Positions 1 to 12,209 of a stretch of DNA of 64,000 nt are shown here, piece after piece. Within the stretch, counting starts at the first letter, position 1. Each line of letters begins with the position of its first letter. Source of the DNA: Luzula sylvatica (lineage: Eukaryota > Streptophyta > Magnoliopsida > Poales > Juncaceae); contig OX326957.1 in the NCBI GenBank assembly GCA_946800325.1, positions 26,817,054-26,881,053 of the forward strand, in the 5' to 3' direction. Under the pieces are notes generated by a model. The model made no database searches, was not told the origin of the DNA, and worked only from the letters and a program-made list of their open reading frames with translations. The position numbers and the translations under genes were made by a program.

Positions 1-1019
1 TTACGAGCTTTTGTGAGGAGCAAGGTATTAAGAGATTCTTGACTGCGCCATACTCGTCTCAGCAAAATGGTGTGGCCGAGAGGAAGAACCGGACCATTCT
101 CGACATGGTTTCGGTCGATGTTGAAGAGCAAAGGAGTGCCAAAAGAATTTTGGGCCGAGGCGGTACAGTGTACGGTGTATGCGCAAAATCGATGTCCTCA
201 TGCAAAATTAGGAGAGAAAACACCTCAAGAAGCTTGGAGCAGTCAGAAACCGACGGTGTCGCATTTCAAGGTGTTCGGAAGTGTGGCCTATGCACATGTA
301 CCGGATCAAAAGAGGACGAAGCTCGATGATAAAAGCAAGAAGTTCGTGTTTATTGGATATGACGAGAAAACGAAGGCATACAAGCTGAACGACCCGATTG
401 AAAGAAAAGTTGTGGTGAGCCGAGATGTCCATGTGAATGAGAAGAGCGCATGAGACTGGAATAAGAAGTGTGAGATGAAAGATGAGGACGCCGAGTCAGA
501 CGAGTCCGAGAAAGAAGAATCCTCAACTGTTGTACCGATTAGCTCCGCAATACCTGATGAAGAAGACGAGCCGAGACAAACACGCACAAGGAGCCTACAA
601 GAGTTGTACAATGCAACCAGTGAGGTACATCTTATTTGTCTTTTGGCAGATTCGGAGAATATCTCCTTTGAAGAAGCTGTGAGGAACAAGAAATGGCAAG
701 CCGCGATGGATGAAGAGATTGGGGCAATCGAGAAAAACAAGACGTGGGACTTGGTCGAATTACCAAAAGAATGTAGGCCCATAGGAGTCAAGTGGGTGTA
801 CAAGAAGAAGATGAATGCTCAAGGCGAGATCGAAACGTACAAGGCTCGATTGGCGGCGAAGGGGTATCGGCAACAGGCCGGTATTGATTACGATGAGGTT
901 TTCGCTCCTGTTGTGAGAATGGAAACGATCCGACTTCTCATATCTCAAGCAGCTCAATTCAAGTAGCCAATCTATCAGATGGATGTGAAATCGGCATTTC
1001 TGAATGGCATGCTCGAAGA
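1..1019 (+). pseudogene. Copia retrotransposon polyprotein, integrase end and reverse transcriptase start (left part)
   Basis: This is the left visible part of a Ty1/copia polyprotein; its 5' end lies outside the window. The integrase C-terminal half is recognised by the QQNGVAERKNRT motif (about 60-98), with a frame change near 110, and by the FGSVAYAHVPDQKRTKLDDK stretch in another frame. A spacer rich in acidic residues follows. The reverse transcriptase then starts, with the copia-typical KWVYKKK, YKARLAAKGYRQ and DYDEVFAPV motifs (about 790-910). An in-frame TAG at 964-966 and a stop near 450 break it. The coding sequence is cut at 1019/1020 by a CACTA element and resumes at 5835. Defective autonomous copia element, class certain. 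Confidence 0.93.
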
Positions 1020-1385
1020 CACTACAAGAAAATTAGTTTTTAGTGTCGATTCTTTGGTGACGACGAGCATGTATGCACTAAAGAACACACTTATTGTGAC
1101 TATTTATTGCGTTGTCACTATTTGTACAAGCCAATAGTGACAAACACATGTCTTGTCACAAAAAAAACTATTAGTGAAAACTATTAGTTCGTCACTTTAA
1201 ATAGTTTTTTGTGACCAATTTTGTTTTGTCACTTTAGAAAGTGTTTAATTGTGACGACTTTTGTTTGGTCACTTTTAAAGATGCTTATTTGTGACGACAT
1301 AAATTATACTGTCACAATCATGATATTTATTGTGACAAATAACTAAGTCACAAATATTAATATTTTCACGACGAATTTGTCACAA
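1020..1385. repeat. CACTA left subterminal repeat region
   Basis: Many copies of TTGTCAC, GTGACGA and TTAGTGAC occur in both orientations. By analogy with the TNPA-binding repeats of En/Spm, this is the cis region needed for transposition (inference). Confidence 0.75.
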
Positions 1386-1923
1386 ATTTTAGAACTCCCT
1401 TTTCATATTCTGGATTCAACCCATCAGAAATAGTCAGACACATTTTATCCATAATTCAGATCCTACATAGGTTAACATGTAAAAATTAAGGACCCAAATT
1501 TGAAGATCTATTAGAGATCTTCTGATACATTAATTTGAAATTGTAAATCAACTGAACAAGTACAATTTAACGAACCTTGCTCGAAGGCTGGATTGGTGGA
1601 GAAGAGGATGACAAGCACAAGCTAGTCGATGCAATAAACCAGGAGCTCGAAACAGAGAACTTGATTTTGATCGTTCAATGCAGAGAAATATAGAACTAAT
1701 TTGATTGTCGTCAAACTCTGGAAAGTTATGGCCTAATTAAAAAAATGAATAACAACAACGTAAATGTAAAATTAACTGTATATTACAATTTAACGCACCT
1801 TGCTCGAAGGGTGGACTGGCAGATCCAGAGGGATTCGGAGCGAGGTTTAATTCGAGATCAAATGATGCACGAGATAGAGGAAAAGATGAACAAACTGTTG
1901 CCCCCAAAGAGAACTGAAAAACA

Positions 1924-2048
1924 TAACTTGTATATGTATAGAACATAACTTGCCATAATTTATTTCCTGTATTAAACCATATTATATATAACTTGTACAT
2001 GTATAGAACAAAACATGCCATAATTTATTTCCTGTTTCAAACCATTAT
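1924..2048. repeat. 65-bp tandem duplication
   Basis: Two adjacent copies (1924-1985 and 1989-2048) share the core CATAATTTATTTCCTG with few differences. It lies inside the CACTA element just before the AC microsatellite. Confidence 0.85.
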
Positions 2049-2049
2049 A

Positions 2050-2057
<8 letters not shown>

Positions 2058-2108
<51 letters not shown>
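2058..2108. repeat. (AC)n microsatellite, about 25 units
   Basis: Uninterrupted AC dinucleotide run, preceded by a short TA run. Confidence 0.97.
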
Positions 2109-2111
<3 letters not shown>

Positions 2112-3562
2112 AAATTCTCATCCAAAATCTTTACAAATTATATTCAATCAACTCGAGAAATTGAATTTAAAAATTATTTTGCAATGCTAATATAAAATGT
2201 CCTACAATATATCATTTATTATATGTATTCTGTTATTTATATATTTCTTCATTTTTCAATATATATTTTCTTGTTTGACCATATATATTTGATATTTTTA
2301 ATAGGTTAGACATTGTGATAATTTGATCTCGCACATTACTTATGTGTTTTATTTTTTAAACTCATTAACAATATGAAAATTTACATGTTACTATTTTACA
2401 AAAAATTTAAAGCAATATTCTTAAGTGATATTGTTTTTAGTAACAATCTTATACCAATATGAACATTTACTGTATAACTTTGAACTAAAATAATATTATT
2501 ATATAATAAAATAACATTTCTCAATTAATCATGATTAAAAAGTTTATATTCATAAATTTTTATATATCGATATGTCATATTCGTGTTATAGAAAATAAGT
2601 GTAACTATACAATATACTATGATTTTTAATGCTGACTATAATCATCCATATATATGTATTAGTGTAATATAATTTTTTTTGTATTTGTATTTGGTCAAGT
2701 GCTAAATTATTTGATCAATGTGTATATCAAAATAGAAGGCTAGATATTTTTATTTGGTGAAGTGTTAATTTTTTGTATAACAATGTATTTGTATTATGCA
2801 AAAATTTATATTGTTACCATTCATAATAATCAAATTGATACTTCTAGTCCATAAACTCACATAAAGCTTTGTTTACAATCATAATTCTTTCATATTACAG
2901 TTAATTAATTATTTGAGCAATGTTGATAGTCATAATTGTTTCATGTTAATTTTTCGACTATAGATGAAATATAAACTGTAAACAATAATTCTCTTAAGTT
3001 AATATTCATGTTTCTTCCTCTCACTTATTTATTAATGTAATATAAATTTTTTATATGCATTTATGTTTCCCTAATGAATGAGAATGGCAGTCAAGCCATT
3101 TTTTTTTAATGATTATATATGTTAATTTCTTTCAATTAGGTACAAAGGCAACAAATAATTTTTGTTTCCATTTATACTAATGTTTGAAAAAATTATGTAC
3201 AAAGGCAACAAATATTGATATCCATTTGTGTTCATTTCTTGTTTGGTCAAGAGTACAGAAATGGAATGTTATGTAATATTTGGAAAAATTGTATTGAAGG
3301 AAATAGACGAAATATATTGCTTTGGAAGGAAGGAAGATTGATAATTTAGCATTCTTTGAAATTTCAATGGCAGTTTTTCAATATTTTCAAAATGCACCCA
3401 AAATACTTTATAAAAGACCTCGATCGATGTATTCATTTATTGTACCATAATTACATACTACGTCAAATATTTTGAGACGTAGAGTTTCAACAAATTTAGA
3501 TGAAATTAACGGGAAATCTCATGAAAAAGAGGAACAAGGTATTTTTTTATCACTTGAATACA
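2109..3562. other. AT-rich CACTA interior, no gene seen
   Basis: Very AT-rich filler with short poly-A and poly-T runs. No coding frame with recognisable motifs was found on either strand. Confidence 0.7.
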
Positions 3563-3567
3563 ATTTG

Positions 3568-4579
3568 TGAAGGAAATACAGTTTCAGGATCAACCGTAAA
3601 AGTGTACACAAGGATAAACGAATGTAGTCGTACATTCGTGGCCATAACTGTCAGTGGAAAAATCCGATTTGAATGGTTCAAATTGGGTTAGATAGATAAT
3701 TAGATTATCTATAACCTTCATGTAGAAATATATTTCATATGAACGAAGTATCAGTGTCGTTTATGTGAAATACCGAAAGGGTGCAACAGTATGACATACA
3801 GTTAGTAACACATTCATAACTTTTGCATACGAACTCCAATTGGGCTGGGCCACATTGGGTTGTGTAGATAATGAGATTATCTACAACTTTCATGTTGGGT
3901 GATTTTCTGTCAGACAGATTTATCAATTTCGTCTGGACAGAATACTGAACAGGTTCATGCACTTTTCTGTGTGAAAGGATGTATATTGGATATACATGCC
4001 TTTTGGCTAATCCTAATTCTATTAGATATAAATATGATACTTTCTCTCTCATCCATATCAGACTATTGAGATTATTATTCTGCCCAATACATAAGAAAAA
4101 GAGGAAATTCAGATTTGATCATTCGTGAGTGAAAAGGTGCGAAGAGAGAGAAATAGAGAATCGATTAGATCGAGCAAGTTCGCCGGTGCATCGTCTAGGC
4201 AGGTGCATCCCTGACCGACGTCTTACGAATCAACGTGGATACAAGTAGAGGAACGACGTTTGTGGTTCTTCGATTGTGATCGACTCGAGTGAGAAAGACG
4301 GTGGAAACGCTTGGACGCACGAATACGAAGTCGAGTGAACTGGCGTAGTTAACGAGTGGTGAAGGACGCGTGGTATGGGACGCGCGGATTATCACCAACG
4401 TGACAGGAGGAATAGAAGGCGGCGATCAACCCTTCGTGTGCCATCAATTTGGCACTGGTATAGATCTATCCTTCTATTTGAATCGTACCCTCGAAGTCAT
4501 GGCGTGATCTTGGATTTAGGGAACCGGACCGGGCCTTCATTCCGCTGCACGGGCCCGGAGTCGGGGTGAATTCCCAACA
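3568..4579 (+). mobile_element. Solo copia LTR A (1012 bp), family 'TGAAGGAAATACAG'
   Basis: Starts TGAAGGAAATACAG and ends GAATTCCCAACA, so it has the TG...CA termini of an LTR. It is flanked by the perfect 5-bp duplication ATTTG (3563-3567 and 4580-4584). No internal retroelement sequence remains, so it is the product of LTR-LTR recombination. It is closely related to the solo LTR at 52030-53082 and shares its start with the LTRs at 33417 and 54312. It sits inside the CACTA element and is therefore the youngest event of this nest. Confidence 0.95.
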
Positions 4580-5329
4580 ATTTGATTATGTTTTTCTTTA
4601 CTGTTTTTGCTTGATTTCATTTTTTTTTGCTTGATCTTAATGCTTGCATTTTGTTGACAATTTGAAATTAACAAAAAGAGAGGTTGTGGCCCTACAATAA
4701 ATTCCAAACTCGCTAAAAAGAAAAACAAAGGAAAGGAGCTCGATATTAAATTTCCTAAACCTTTTCGTAAGGTCTGTGGAAAACATGCTAATATATTCAA
4801 TGCCGAGGTAACCGTATGTGTTCGGCAATTATGTCCTTTTTTGCACGTTTTGCTTCTGGTGAATCGTCTTTGTCATTTATGTCATCCGCATTTGCTCCAA
4901 TGTCAAACAAAGGTATGATAATTAAAATTTAATCTTATTATAATTGACTTATTATTTTTTATACCAACTGATTATTTATAGAATAATATAAAACTGATTA
5001 TTTCATTTTTTTATTATTTGCAGAATTCTAAAAAGAACAAATCAATTGTTTGTCCTTAGAAAATAAAGAGTGGTGAATTTAAGGCAGTTTAATTTTTGTA
5101 TTATGTTTCTTTAATTTACCTTTTTTGTTTTGTATCATGAAAAGTAATATGTAACGTACATCTATTGAATATTAAAATTAATTGATTTAATTAATTGTTT
5201 TAATATTACCTTGGTTGTTTCTTGAATAATATCATCTTCATGTATAATTTTGCAAATATATGTGACATGTTACTGAATTCTATAATTAGGAACTATAGAA
5301 TATTTATAATTTTCATTTAGATTTAATAA

Positions 5330-5834
5330 TGACGTTATTTTTGTCACTAACATAATAGTCACTACTCGATCACAATCACTTTCCAAAACTATAGTGACGA
5401 CATATAATTTGACATATTAATATTGATGCCATACATTGTCATCATTCTTTATTATGAATTTGTGACAACATTATCTTCACGAATATCATTTAATTGTGTC
5501 ATACAAATTCGTCATTAATAGCTATGTATTTGTGAGTAAGTTCATCGTCACAGTAATTTTATATTAGTGACAGCTGTATGGTCACCAATAATAAATATAT
5601 TAGTTATGATACATTTTCGTCACAATTATTGAAGTTTTTAGTGATATTATGAGTTGTCACAAATGTTGATTTTATCAGTGACAACTATATAACTCGTCAC
5701 TAATACATTAGTGACGCTCGTATTAGTGACGACTAGTGACAAGCAAAAAGTTTGTCGCAATATCTATTAGTGACATAATTTTATGTTTTTAATTACAAAT
5801 TTGCTCGTCACTAAAAGTCTTTTTTCTTTTAGTG
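5330..5834. repeat. CACTA right subterminal repeat region
   Basis: Repeated TAGTGACGA, GTCACAA and TCGTCACTA motifs in both orientations, ending in TTTTCTTTTAGTG. Confidence 0.75.
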
Positions 5835-7023
5835 AGAAGAAGTCTATGTCGAGCAACCACCTGGTTACGTGAAAGCTGGAAAAGAAGGAAAGGTGTTGAA
5901 GTTGAGAAAGGCGTTGTACGGGCTCAAACAGGCACCTCGAGCATGGAATACCCGAATCGACGCATACTTCAAGAAGACCGGCTTTGTACAATGCCCATAC
6001 GAGCATGCATTGTATGTGAGGAAGAAGGTAAACGACGTGTTGTTTGTTGCTCTCTATGTTGATGATTTGATTTTCATGGGGAGTAATGAGAAGATGGCGA
6101 AGGAATTCAAAGAAGCGATGACGCGAGAATTCGAGATGACAGATTTGGTTCTGATGAAATACTTCCTTGGTCTCGAAGTTAAACAAGGTGAGTCAGAAAC
6201 TTTTGTATTGCAGGAGGCGTACGCGAAAGATATCCTGAAGAGGTACAAGATGGAGGACAGCAACCCAGTGACAACCCCGATGGAGCTCGGTGCGAAACTC
6301 TCTAAATTTGAGGGAGGAGACAGAGTTGATCCGAGCAAATTTCGAAGTTTGGTTGGGAGTTTACGGTACCTTACTTGTACTAGGCCCGACATTGCGTATA
6401 GTGTTGGGGTGCTGAGTCGATTCATGGAGGAACCGAGGCATTCACACTGGAAAGCGATAAAAAGGATTCTTCGGTACATTCGAGGTACGGAATCACTCGA
6501 GTTATACTACTCGAGGAGATATGAATACAAGCTGGTGGGCTACTCGGACAGTGATTGGTGTGGAGATGTTGACGATCGAAAAAGCACAGCAGGTTATGTA
6601 TTCTTCATGGGAGATACTGCATTTACGTGGCTTTCGAAGAAACAGCCAATAGTGACGCTATCGACGTGCGAGACGGAATACGTGGCAGCATCGTGGTGTG
6701 TGCGCCATGCGGCATGGTCAAGGAATTTGTTGCACGAGTTGAAGATGACGCAACACGAGGCGACTGGGATACGAGTCGACAATAAATCCGCAATCGAGCT
6801 AGCAAAGAATCCGGTCCATCATGAGAGGAGTAAACACATTGATGTGCGTTTTCATTTCATTCGAGAGCAGGTGAAGAAAGGCGATATGCGAATGATTCAT
6901 GTGGCGAGCCAGGATCAGGTAGCAGACATCTTCACGAAGCCGCTTCCGACAGTGCTGTTTGAGAACTTCAAGACGATGATCGGGATGAAGAATAGGCTTG
7001 AGCTTAAGGGAGGAATTTGTTAA
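5835..7023 (+). pseudogene. Copia reverse transcriptase C-terminal half and RNase H (right part)
   Basis: Continuation of the polyprotein cut at 1019. The open stretch 5869-7023 (384 codons) is uninterrupted. It starts in the fingers/palm with YGLKQAPRAWNTRID and carries the catalytic YVDD near residue 63 of this stretch. The conserved PTTPMELG linker, the SLRYLTCTRPDIAYSVGVLS block and the RNase H domain (YSDSDWCGDVDDRKSTAGYV, then ETEYVAAS and the HIDVRFHFIRE end) follow. The stop at 7021-7023 lies within the start of the 3' LTR. This half is intact, so the element decayed mainly through the upstream stops and the CACTA insertion. Confidence 0.95.
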
Positions 7024-7360
7024 TAAGCCCAAGCCCGATTAATAATTATTAAGTTTAATTAGACAAATTTATTTTAGGGAAAGTTTATTTTAAGGAAAGT
7101 AATTTAGGAAATTATTATTGGGCATATTTTAATTATAAGGAAATTAGTTTAGGAAATAATTTTAAGGCAAGGTTTTAATTCCTTGTATTTCAAGTTTATG
7201 AAGCATATAAATAGGGCTTGGATGTTTAGCAATTTATATATCAAAATATCAATTAGAAAAGAGAGAAAGACTTGTAAGACCCTATTATAATTATAAGAGA
7301 GAGATTTATTTATTAGAAATTCCTATTTGAAATCCATATTCGAATCCCGTATTACCAACA
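7018..7360 (+). mobile_element. 3' LTR of the copia element (343 bp)
   Basis: A purine-rich tract (AAGGGAGGAA) directly precedes TGTTAATAAGCCC; the LTR ends ...ATTACCAACA (TG...CA). A TATA-like box (catataaataggg, about 7203-7215) would be the LTR promoter. The matching 5' LTR is outside the window, so the target duplication cannot be checked. Confidence 0.8.
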
Positions 7361-9929
7361 GTATACACCAGAATTATCCTTGAAGAAATCGAATGTGGTA
7401 TAGTTGATGAGGGGTTCGTGTTGGGGGAAGTAGAAGTATGCGAATTTGGAGATTAACAGGGATGTAATTGAAAATGACGGGATTTGGTTTGTTTATTGTG
7501 AGCATGGTTAAAAGTTTATTAGTGTTGTTGTACCATTGCTCGGGTAATTTTAACCCTACTAGCATGAGGGGATCTCAATCATGGGATTCTTGATTTCTGG
7601 ACTTCTTTGTTATTTGTACAGTGTTGTTGTAAGATTTGGGTTTTTACATTTTAACCCCTGCATTTATTTAGTTTTTGAAACTTTAGACACGACCGAGACT
7701 CTTATTTAGCATTTTGTGTTATTTCTTTTGCATTCATGAAATTATGTATTTGTGCTCATTCATGTAATTTTTTTGTTTCTTTTTCTTCTGTAGTTGTTTT
7801 TTAGGGCAATTTGCAAAAGCAAACCCTCTATTAGCATTAATTTTAAAGTCCTGATTACATATCGATTAACGTCGAATAGTCAATTCACTGATGATGTTCG
7901 ATCGACATAGTCTAATACGGCGTATTGGAAACAAAACGGTAAACAAAAATCGAATTTACCTAGGATTTACCGCATTATTAATGTGTACGACAACACATCA
8001 ATCGTTGCAGTGGATTGATCATCGTCGCAAGTACCTCCCGTTTTTAGTCGGTTCAGACTAACAACATTCACAAAACACAACATTGTCTATCAATGTCGTT
8101 AAAAAAGAGAGATTTGGTGTGATGTCCTTATCCAGTACTAGAAAAACATCTGTTCTCGTCCGGTATCCTGTCTTTCTTTTTCTTTGCTTTTTGCTTTGCA
8201 AAATACAACTCCAATAATGATTTGCTACACTAAAAAAGTGCTGGATAAATTTTGGATTTTTTGTTATAACATATGTGTGAAAGGAGTACAACAAATATAT
8301 ATTCTGCAGCTGATTACTTGGCCCCGTTCCTATTGGCATTTATTTTGTTTCGAACTGCACAATAGTATCTATTTTTCATCACATCTTTTTGGCACTGTTG
8401 CAAGACAGGAACCAGAAATTATTAGAGAAATAATACACCCTACCAAGCAAGATAGAGTCAATTAAAAACCTTGTGCATTCTCATATGAACGCTATAAATA
8501 AAAGAGCGACATGTGGCGGTTGATTTTTTTTGTTGTTGTAAATTTTGACTGAATGTTATACTTTTTTTTGATATATAAAATGTATAATATATTTAAATAA
8601 AAAAAATACAATACATATATATGAAATATTTTTGTTTGCTATATCTTTTAAGATGTATCATTTTTATGTATGATTTATCCATGTATGAATCATGATACAT
8701 TTTATAAAGTTTTTTTACACGAGTGTCGACCAAATTTATATCTTTTGTATAACAATTTATAATTTTTTGTAACGTGCGTTTGTTGTGCATAATGTGATTC
8801 AAATTGGTCAAATGTGGTCAAGTCAAAATTGAAAAAAAATTAAATTGACAGACATTAGTCAATCTCATTATTAAATTAGAAAATTTTAATTCACGTGAAT
8901 GTTAAGTAATCGTACGGCATGTATTCATTATTAGATTTATTAAATTAAATGTTAGTTAAGATATAAAAGATGTGACGTTGAAATCTGGGGAAGGATAAAT
9001 GGCCATTTTTATTTTTATTTTTATTATTTTTTATTGAATGGAAAGATTCTTATTAGCCCCTTATCTTATTCATTGTATCATGTCCATGAAGCTTAAATCC
9101 ATAACATGATTTGTTATACTATGTATTTAATTATTTGAGATATGAGGCTATCAAGTATCAACTATGACACTAAATACAGATTTTGCAATTTTCATGAAAT
9201 CTTTTCATTTAAAATTAAAACTGTACAGTTCCCTTTATTTTTTGAAGTCGAGCCTGGAGCAGGAAACGTGCTCTTTGTGGGCTCAAGATTTTTATAAATG
9301 AGAGCAGTATTACATAGTTGGAAAAAAGTAAAACTCAAGAGTTATTGAGAACTTCATAAGATGAATGTTAATTATGTTAGATCCGTAAAATACAAGACAA
9401 ATGGATCTCAGTTTCGCAATTTTAGTTTTTTTGTACTGATCTTTTCATGATTGGTACCAGTATTTCACTTCCACAATTTCATTAATGTTACCATAAAAGA
9501 TTAAAGAAAGAAGGTAAGAGGTTGAAACAGATTAGCTCAAACCGATAATGATCAGATCGAAAACTCCTCGTCTTTTTTATTGAAAGAACGGTGCAACAAA
9601 ATATTCTGAATTTCAGAGACTTGGATCCTTCTCCTTATAATAAAGAATATTCAATGTGGAAGTTAAAACAAAATTTACAGCGATTACTACAAATGTGAAT
9701 TATCAAAAAGTTAATTATACGATTATAAACTTTTGTACAATATGTTGTCAGACAACTGGATTATCGTACTGGAACAGTAGTTTAAGCTGGGCTACTGTTA
9801 CATTTCCTATCAAAACATGTGGGATTATATGCACTTCATCAACCCTTAATTTTCATTTCAAAAATATCTCTTTTAATTTCCTCTACTTTCAAGAGCTCTA
9901 TATATGCATGGCATAAAATTAAAGCAAAA
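7361..9929. other. Intergenic, AT-rich; upstream region of zinc-finger gene
   Basis: I see no coding, RNA or transposon termini here that I can support. The stretch nearest 9930 would hold the promoter of the zinc-finger gene; a precise TATA position could not be chosen. Confidence 0.5.
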
Positions 9930-10364
9930 ATGAAGCCTGTTTCTGAAGGGTTAAACCTAAGTCTCTCCCTCAACTCATCGCTACGACCACCCCCACCACC
10001 ACCACCACCACCACCATCATCATCATATCAAGACGAGACCGGAAAGTTCTTCAAGTGTAACTACTGCAACAAAAAGTTCCGTACTTCGCAAGCCCTTGGA
10101 GGCCACCAGAATGCGCACAGAGCGGAGAGAGGTCATGCAAAAAGGACAAGAGAGCTCGGAGATGATCGCTTGGACCGACACGAGAAAAGAAATTCAAAAC
10201 ATCACCACCTAAATAAACATAATAGTATCGGAGAATCGTCTGTACTCGCTGAGTCGTCAAAAAATGCTACTGAAATTGTAAGTGAGGTAGATTATTCAAG
10301 AAAGAAAGATAGGAAGGAAACTGAGGAGATTGTTAGTGAGATAGATTTATCCCTGAAACTATAA
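9930..10364 (+). CDS. Single C2H2 zinc-finger protein with EAR repression motifs
   Basis: A 144-residue intronless gene. Domain order: an N-terminal LNLSLSLN (8-15, EAR-like LxLxL), a run of ten prolines (20-29), one C2H2 finger C43-x2-C46-x12-H59-x3-H63 with the plant-specific QALGGH signature, a basic region after the finger, and a C-terminal EAR motif DLSLKL (139-144). Known members of this family (SUPERMAN/KNUCKLES/ZFP type) are nuclear transcription repressors that recruit TOPLESS-type corepressors through EAR motifs; the target genes cannot be read from sequence. I chose the ATG at 9930 because the residues from an upstream in-frame ATG (9819) do not resemble the family and it sits in AT-rich leader. 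The polyproline run is coded by a CCA/CCN microsatellite and may vary in length. It stands alone among repeats. Confidence 0.88.
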   Translation: MKPVSEGLNLSLSLNSSLRPPPPPPPPPPSSSYQDETGKFFKCNYCNKKFRTSQALGGHQNAHRAERGHAKRTRELGDDRLDRHEKRNSKHHHLNKHNSIGESSVLAESSKNATEIVSEVDYSRKKDRKETEEIVSEIDLSLKL

Positions 10365-11458
10365 AATGGAAAATTGAGATGCAATTTGTTATTTGTTATT
10401 TGGCAATCATAGATGGTTACGTACTTGCATGCAAATTTTGAAGTGCTAATACTGTGTTAGAGGGGAGCAAAGAATCTATGGTACTGCCTAAATCTTTTAG
10501 ATCGTAACTATCGTAATTATGTGAATTCTACTAAATAACCGTAAAACCGAATTTTACAATATTGAATAGATGTTGCATTAATACAGTACATGGACGGATC
10601 TATGTAGGAGTTGCGGAGGGAGAGATAACTCCTCCTTCCCAAATCTTCAACGAATAATGTATATAACTATGTATATAACTGGCGATTCAGTTATATACTA
10701 TTATAAATTCTACATACGTATTGTTTGCTCCCTCTCTGTCCCAATAATGTCAAGATCCGGCATTGATGCTGTATGACAACACATTATAAGCATTTTGGAT
10801 CAAATTATTTACATAACCACGATATATACTTTTCTCAAGAGACGATGCCTTTTGGATACAGTTATCCTAAGAAACTACATTTGAACACCTACTGTGGATT
10901 TTTTACTTCAAAATAATAAATAAATTAAAAACACATTATCAATGTGTGATGTGATTAATACAATTTGAACTCCTAAGAAACTACATTTTATACAATTTCT
11001 AAAAAGACAATTTAATACATCAATACAAGTAACTTTCTGTCATAAAGATTTTTTGCCCCTTTTAACAATTTTGTCCATCAATCAAATCAATGTGTGATGT
11101 GATTAATCTTTCCTTAAATATCACTGTAACATCTATATTCTTGTGAAATAAACTTACAATATCAAGAGAATGATCTTAAATTTAAATTTAAAAGAAATAA
11201 TGTCCGAAGCTAAATTGCTCGGCTCGTATGTAAACAATTATATTAATTATTATTTATGTTGTGTTATTTCATATTATATACAACCAGTGTTCATTTAATA
11301 GCGTGTTGGTTATTTAATATATTAAAAATAGTTAAATGATCATGAACTGTAAACTAGTTTGTATATGATCATAATACATGATTATTATAGTATAAATGTA
11401 AAATAGAGAGTAATGCAATTCTAAAAAGTATAGGAAGATAAACATGTCTAAAATAATA
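10365..11458. other. Intergenic AT-rich DNA downstream of zinc-finger gene
   Basis: No gene seen. A short motif AATGTGTGATGTGATTAAT recurs at about 10940 and 11090, suggesting a small duplicated segment. Confidence 0.5.
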
Positions 11459-11459
11459 G

Positions 11460-11460
11460 A

Positions 11461-11519
<59 letters not shown>
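11460..11519. repeat. (AT)n(AC)n microsatellite
   Basis: About five AT units followed by about 25 AC units. Confidence 0.96.
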
Positions 11520-11521
<2 letters not shown>

Positions 11522-11632
11522 TGTGTAATTTGTATTACGATAAAAAACATAATTAACATATTTCCTACGTACTGCATAGTATTCTCCTAATGTTATAAAT
11601 TCATCAGTAATGTCTTACTCCTCAGTTGTAGT

Positions 11633-11706
11633 CACTACAACACAACAGCTTTTTAGGGTCGGGCCGCCCCTAAAATATGCTCATTATTGGGTCGGCCAGC
11701 CCCAAT
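11633..11706. mobile_element. CACTA terminus remnant, same family as 58549-61511
   Basis: Begins CACTACAACACAACAGC and continues with TTTTTAGGGTCGGGCCGCC, matching the inverse of the right end of the CACTA element at 58549-61511. Only about 75 bp remain. A 17-bp sequence (ACTCCTCAGTTGTAGTC) occurs both immediately before (11617-11633) and after (11711-11727), so the remnant is bracketed by a direct repeat longer than a normal CACTA target duplication. Confidence 0.8.
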
Positions 11707-11834
11707 TTATACTCCTCAGTTGTAGTCTCTGTCTCTCATAGTCCCATAAGTCATACGTGCAAAATAAGAAAGCGAGTAACTAGCCAGGATAATGACCAAG
11801 TGAGATGACATGTGAGATAGTTCATTCAGATAGG

Positions 11835-12209
11835 GTGAAAGGCGTAACGTAACAGGGTATAAATTGTAACTAACTTACAAATTGCATACGGTACATGATT
11901 CACCCTAAAAAATTCTACCATAGAATCACCCAAATTAGCTTTTTAAACATGAAATCTGTGATCAGAATAAAGAATCGATTATACACCTGCTCCATGATTT
12001 TGTGCCTTGAGGAGTATAAATTGTAGAAGAGTGAAAGGCGTAACGGGGCCGACCACGACGAGATCGGAGAACTCGGATGCACCTATCAACATAAATAAGC
12101 ACAAACGAGAAAAGATGGCTCAAATAGAAGTTCCTTGTATTTTGGTTGTTAATAAAAGCAAAAATCATGCAGCTCAAATTAATTGTAACTAACTTACAAA
12201 TTGCATACG
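11835..12209. repeat. Local shuffled direct repeats
   Basis: GTGAAAGGCGTAACG occurs at 11835-11849 and 12031-12045. A 29-bp sequence containing TAACTAACTTACAAATTGC occurs at 11862-11890 and 12181-12209. The order shows a partial duplication with rearrangement. Confidence 0.8.

Larger units (their letters stand above)
1020..5834. mobile_element. Non-autonomous CACTA (En/Spm) DNA transposon, 4815 bp
   Basis: The left end reads CACTACAAGAAAA and the right end is the inverse of CACTAAAAGAAAA (one mismatch). The 3-bp target duplication AGA lies at 1017-1019 and 5835-5837. Removing the element and one AGA restores the copia frame across the junction (Leu-Glu-Glu-Glu-Val), which proves the insertion. 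About 360 bp at the left and 500 bp at the right are packed with GTGAC/GTCAC-type subterminal repeats, in both orientations, as expected for transposase binding regions. No transposase reading frame is visible, so this is a deletion derivative. It contains a local duplication (1568/1791), a 65-bp tandem duplication, an AC microsatellite and a solo LTR. Confidence 0.96.

Noticed and set aside
9819..9929. Longer N-terminus for the zinc-finger protein
   Set aside because: The extra 37 residues are unlike the family and sit in AT-rich leader; the ATG at 9930 directly precedes the conserved EAR-like segment.
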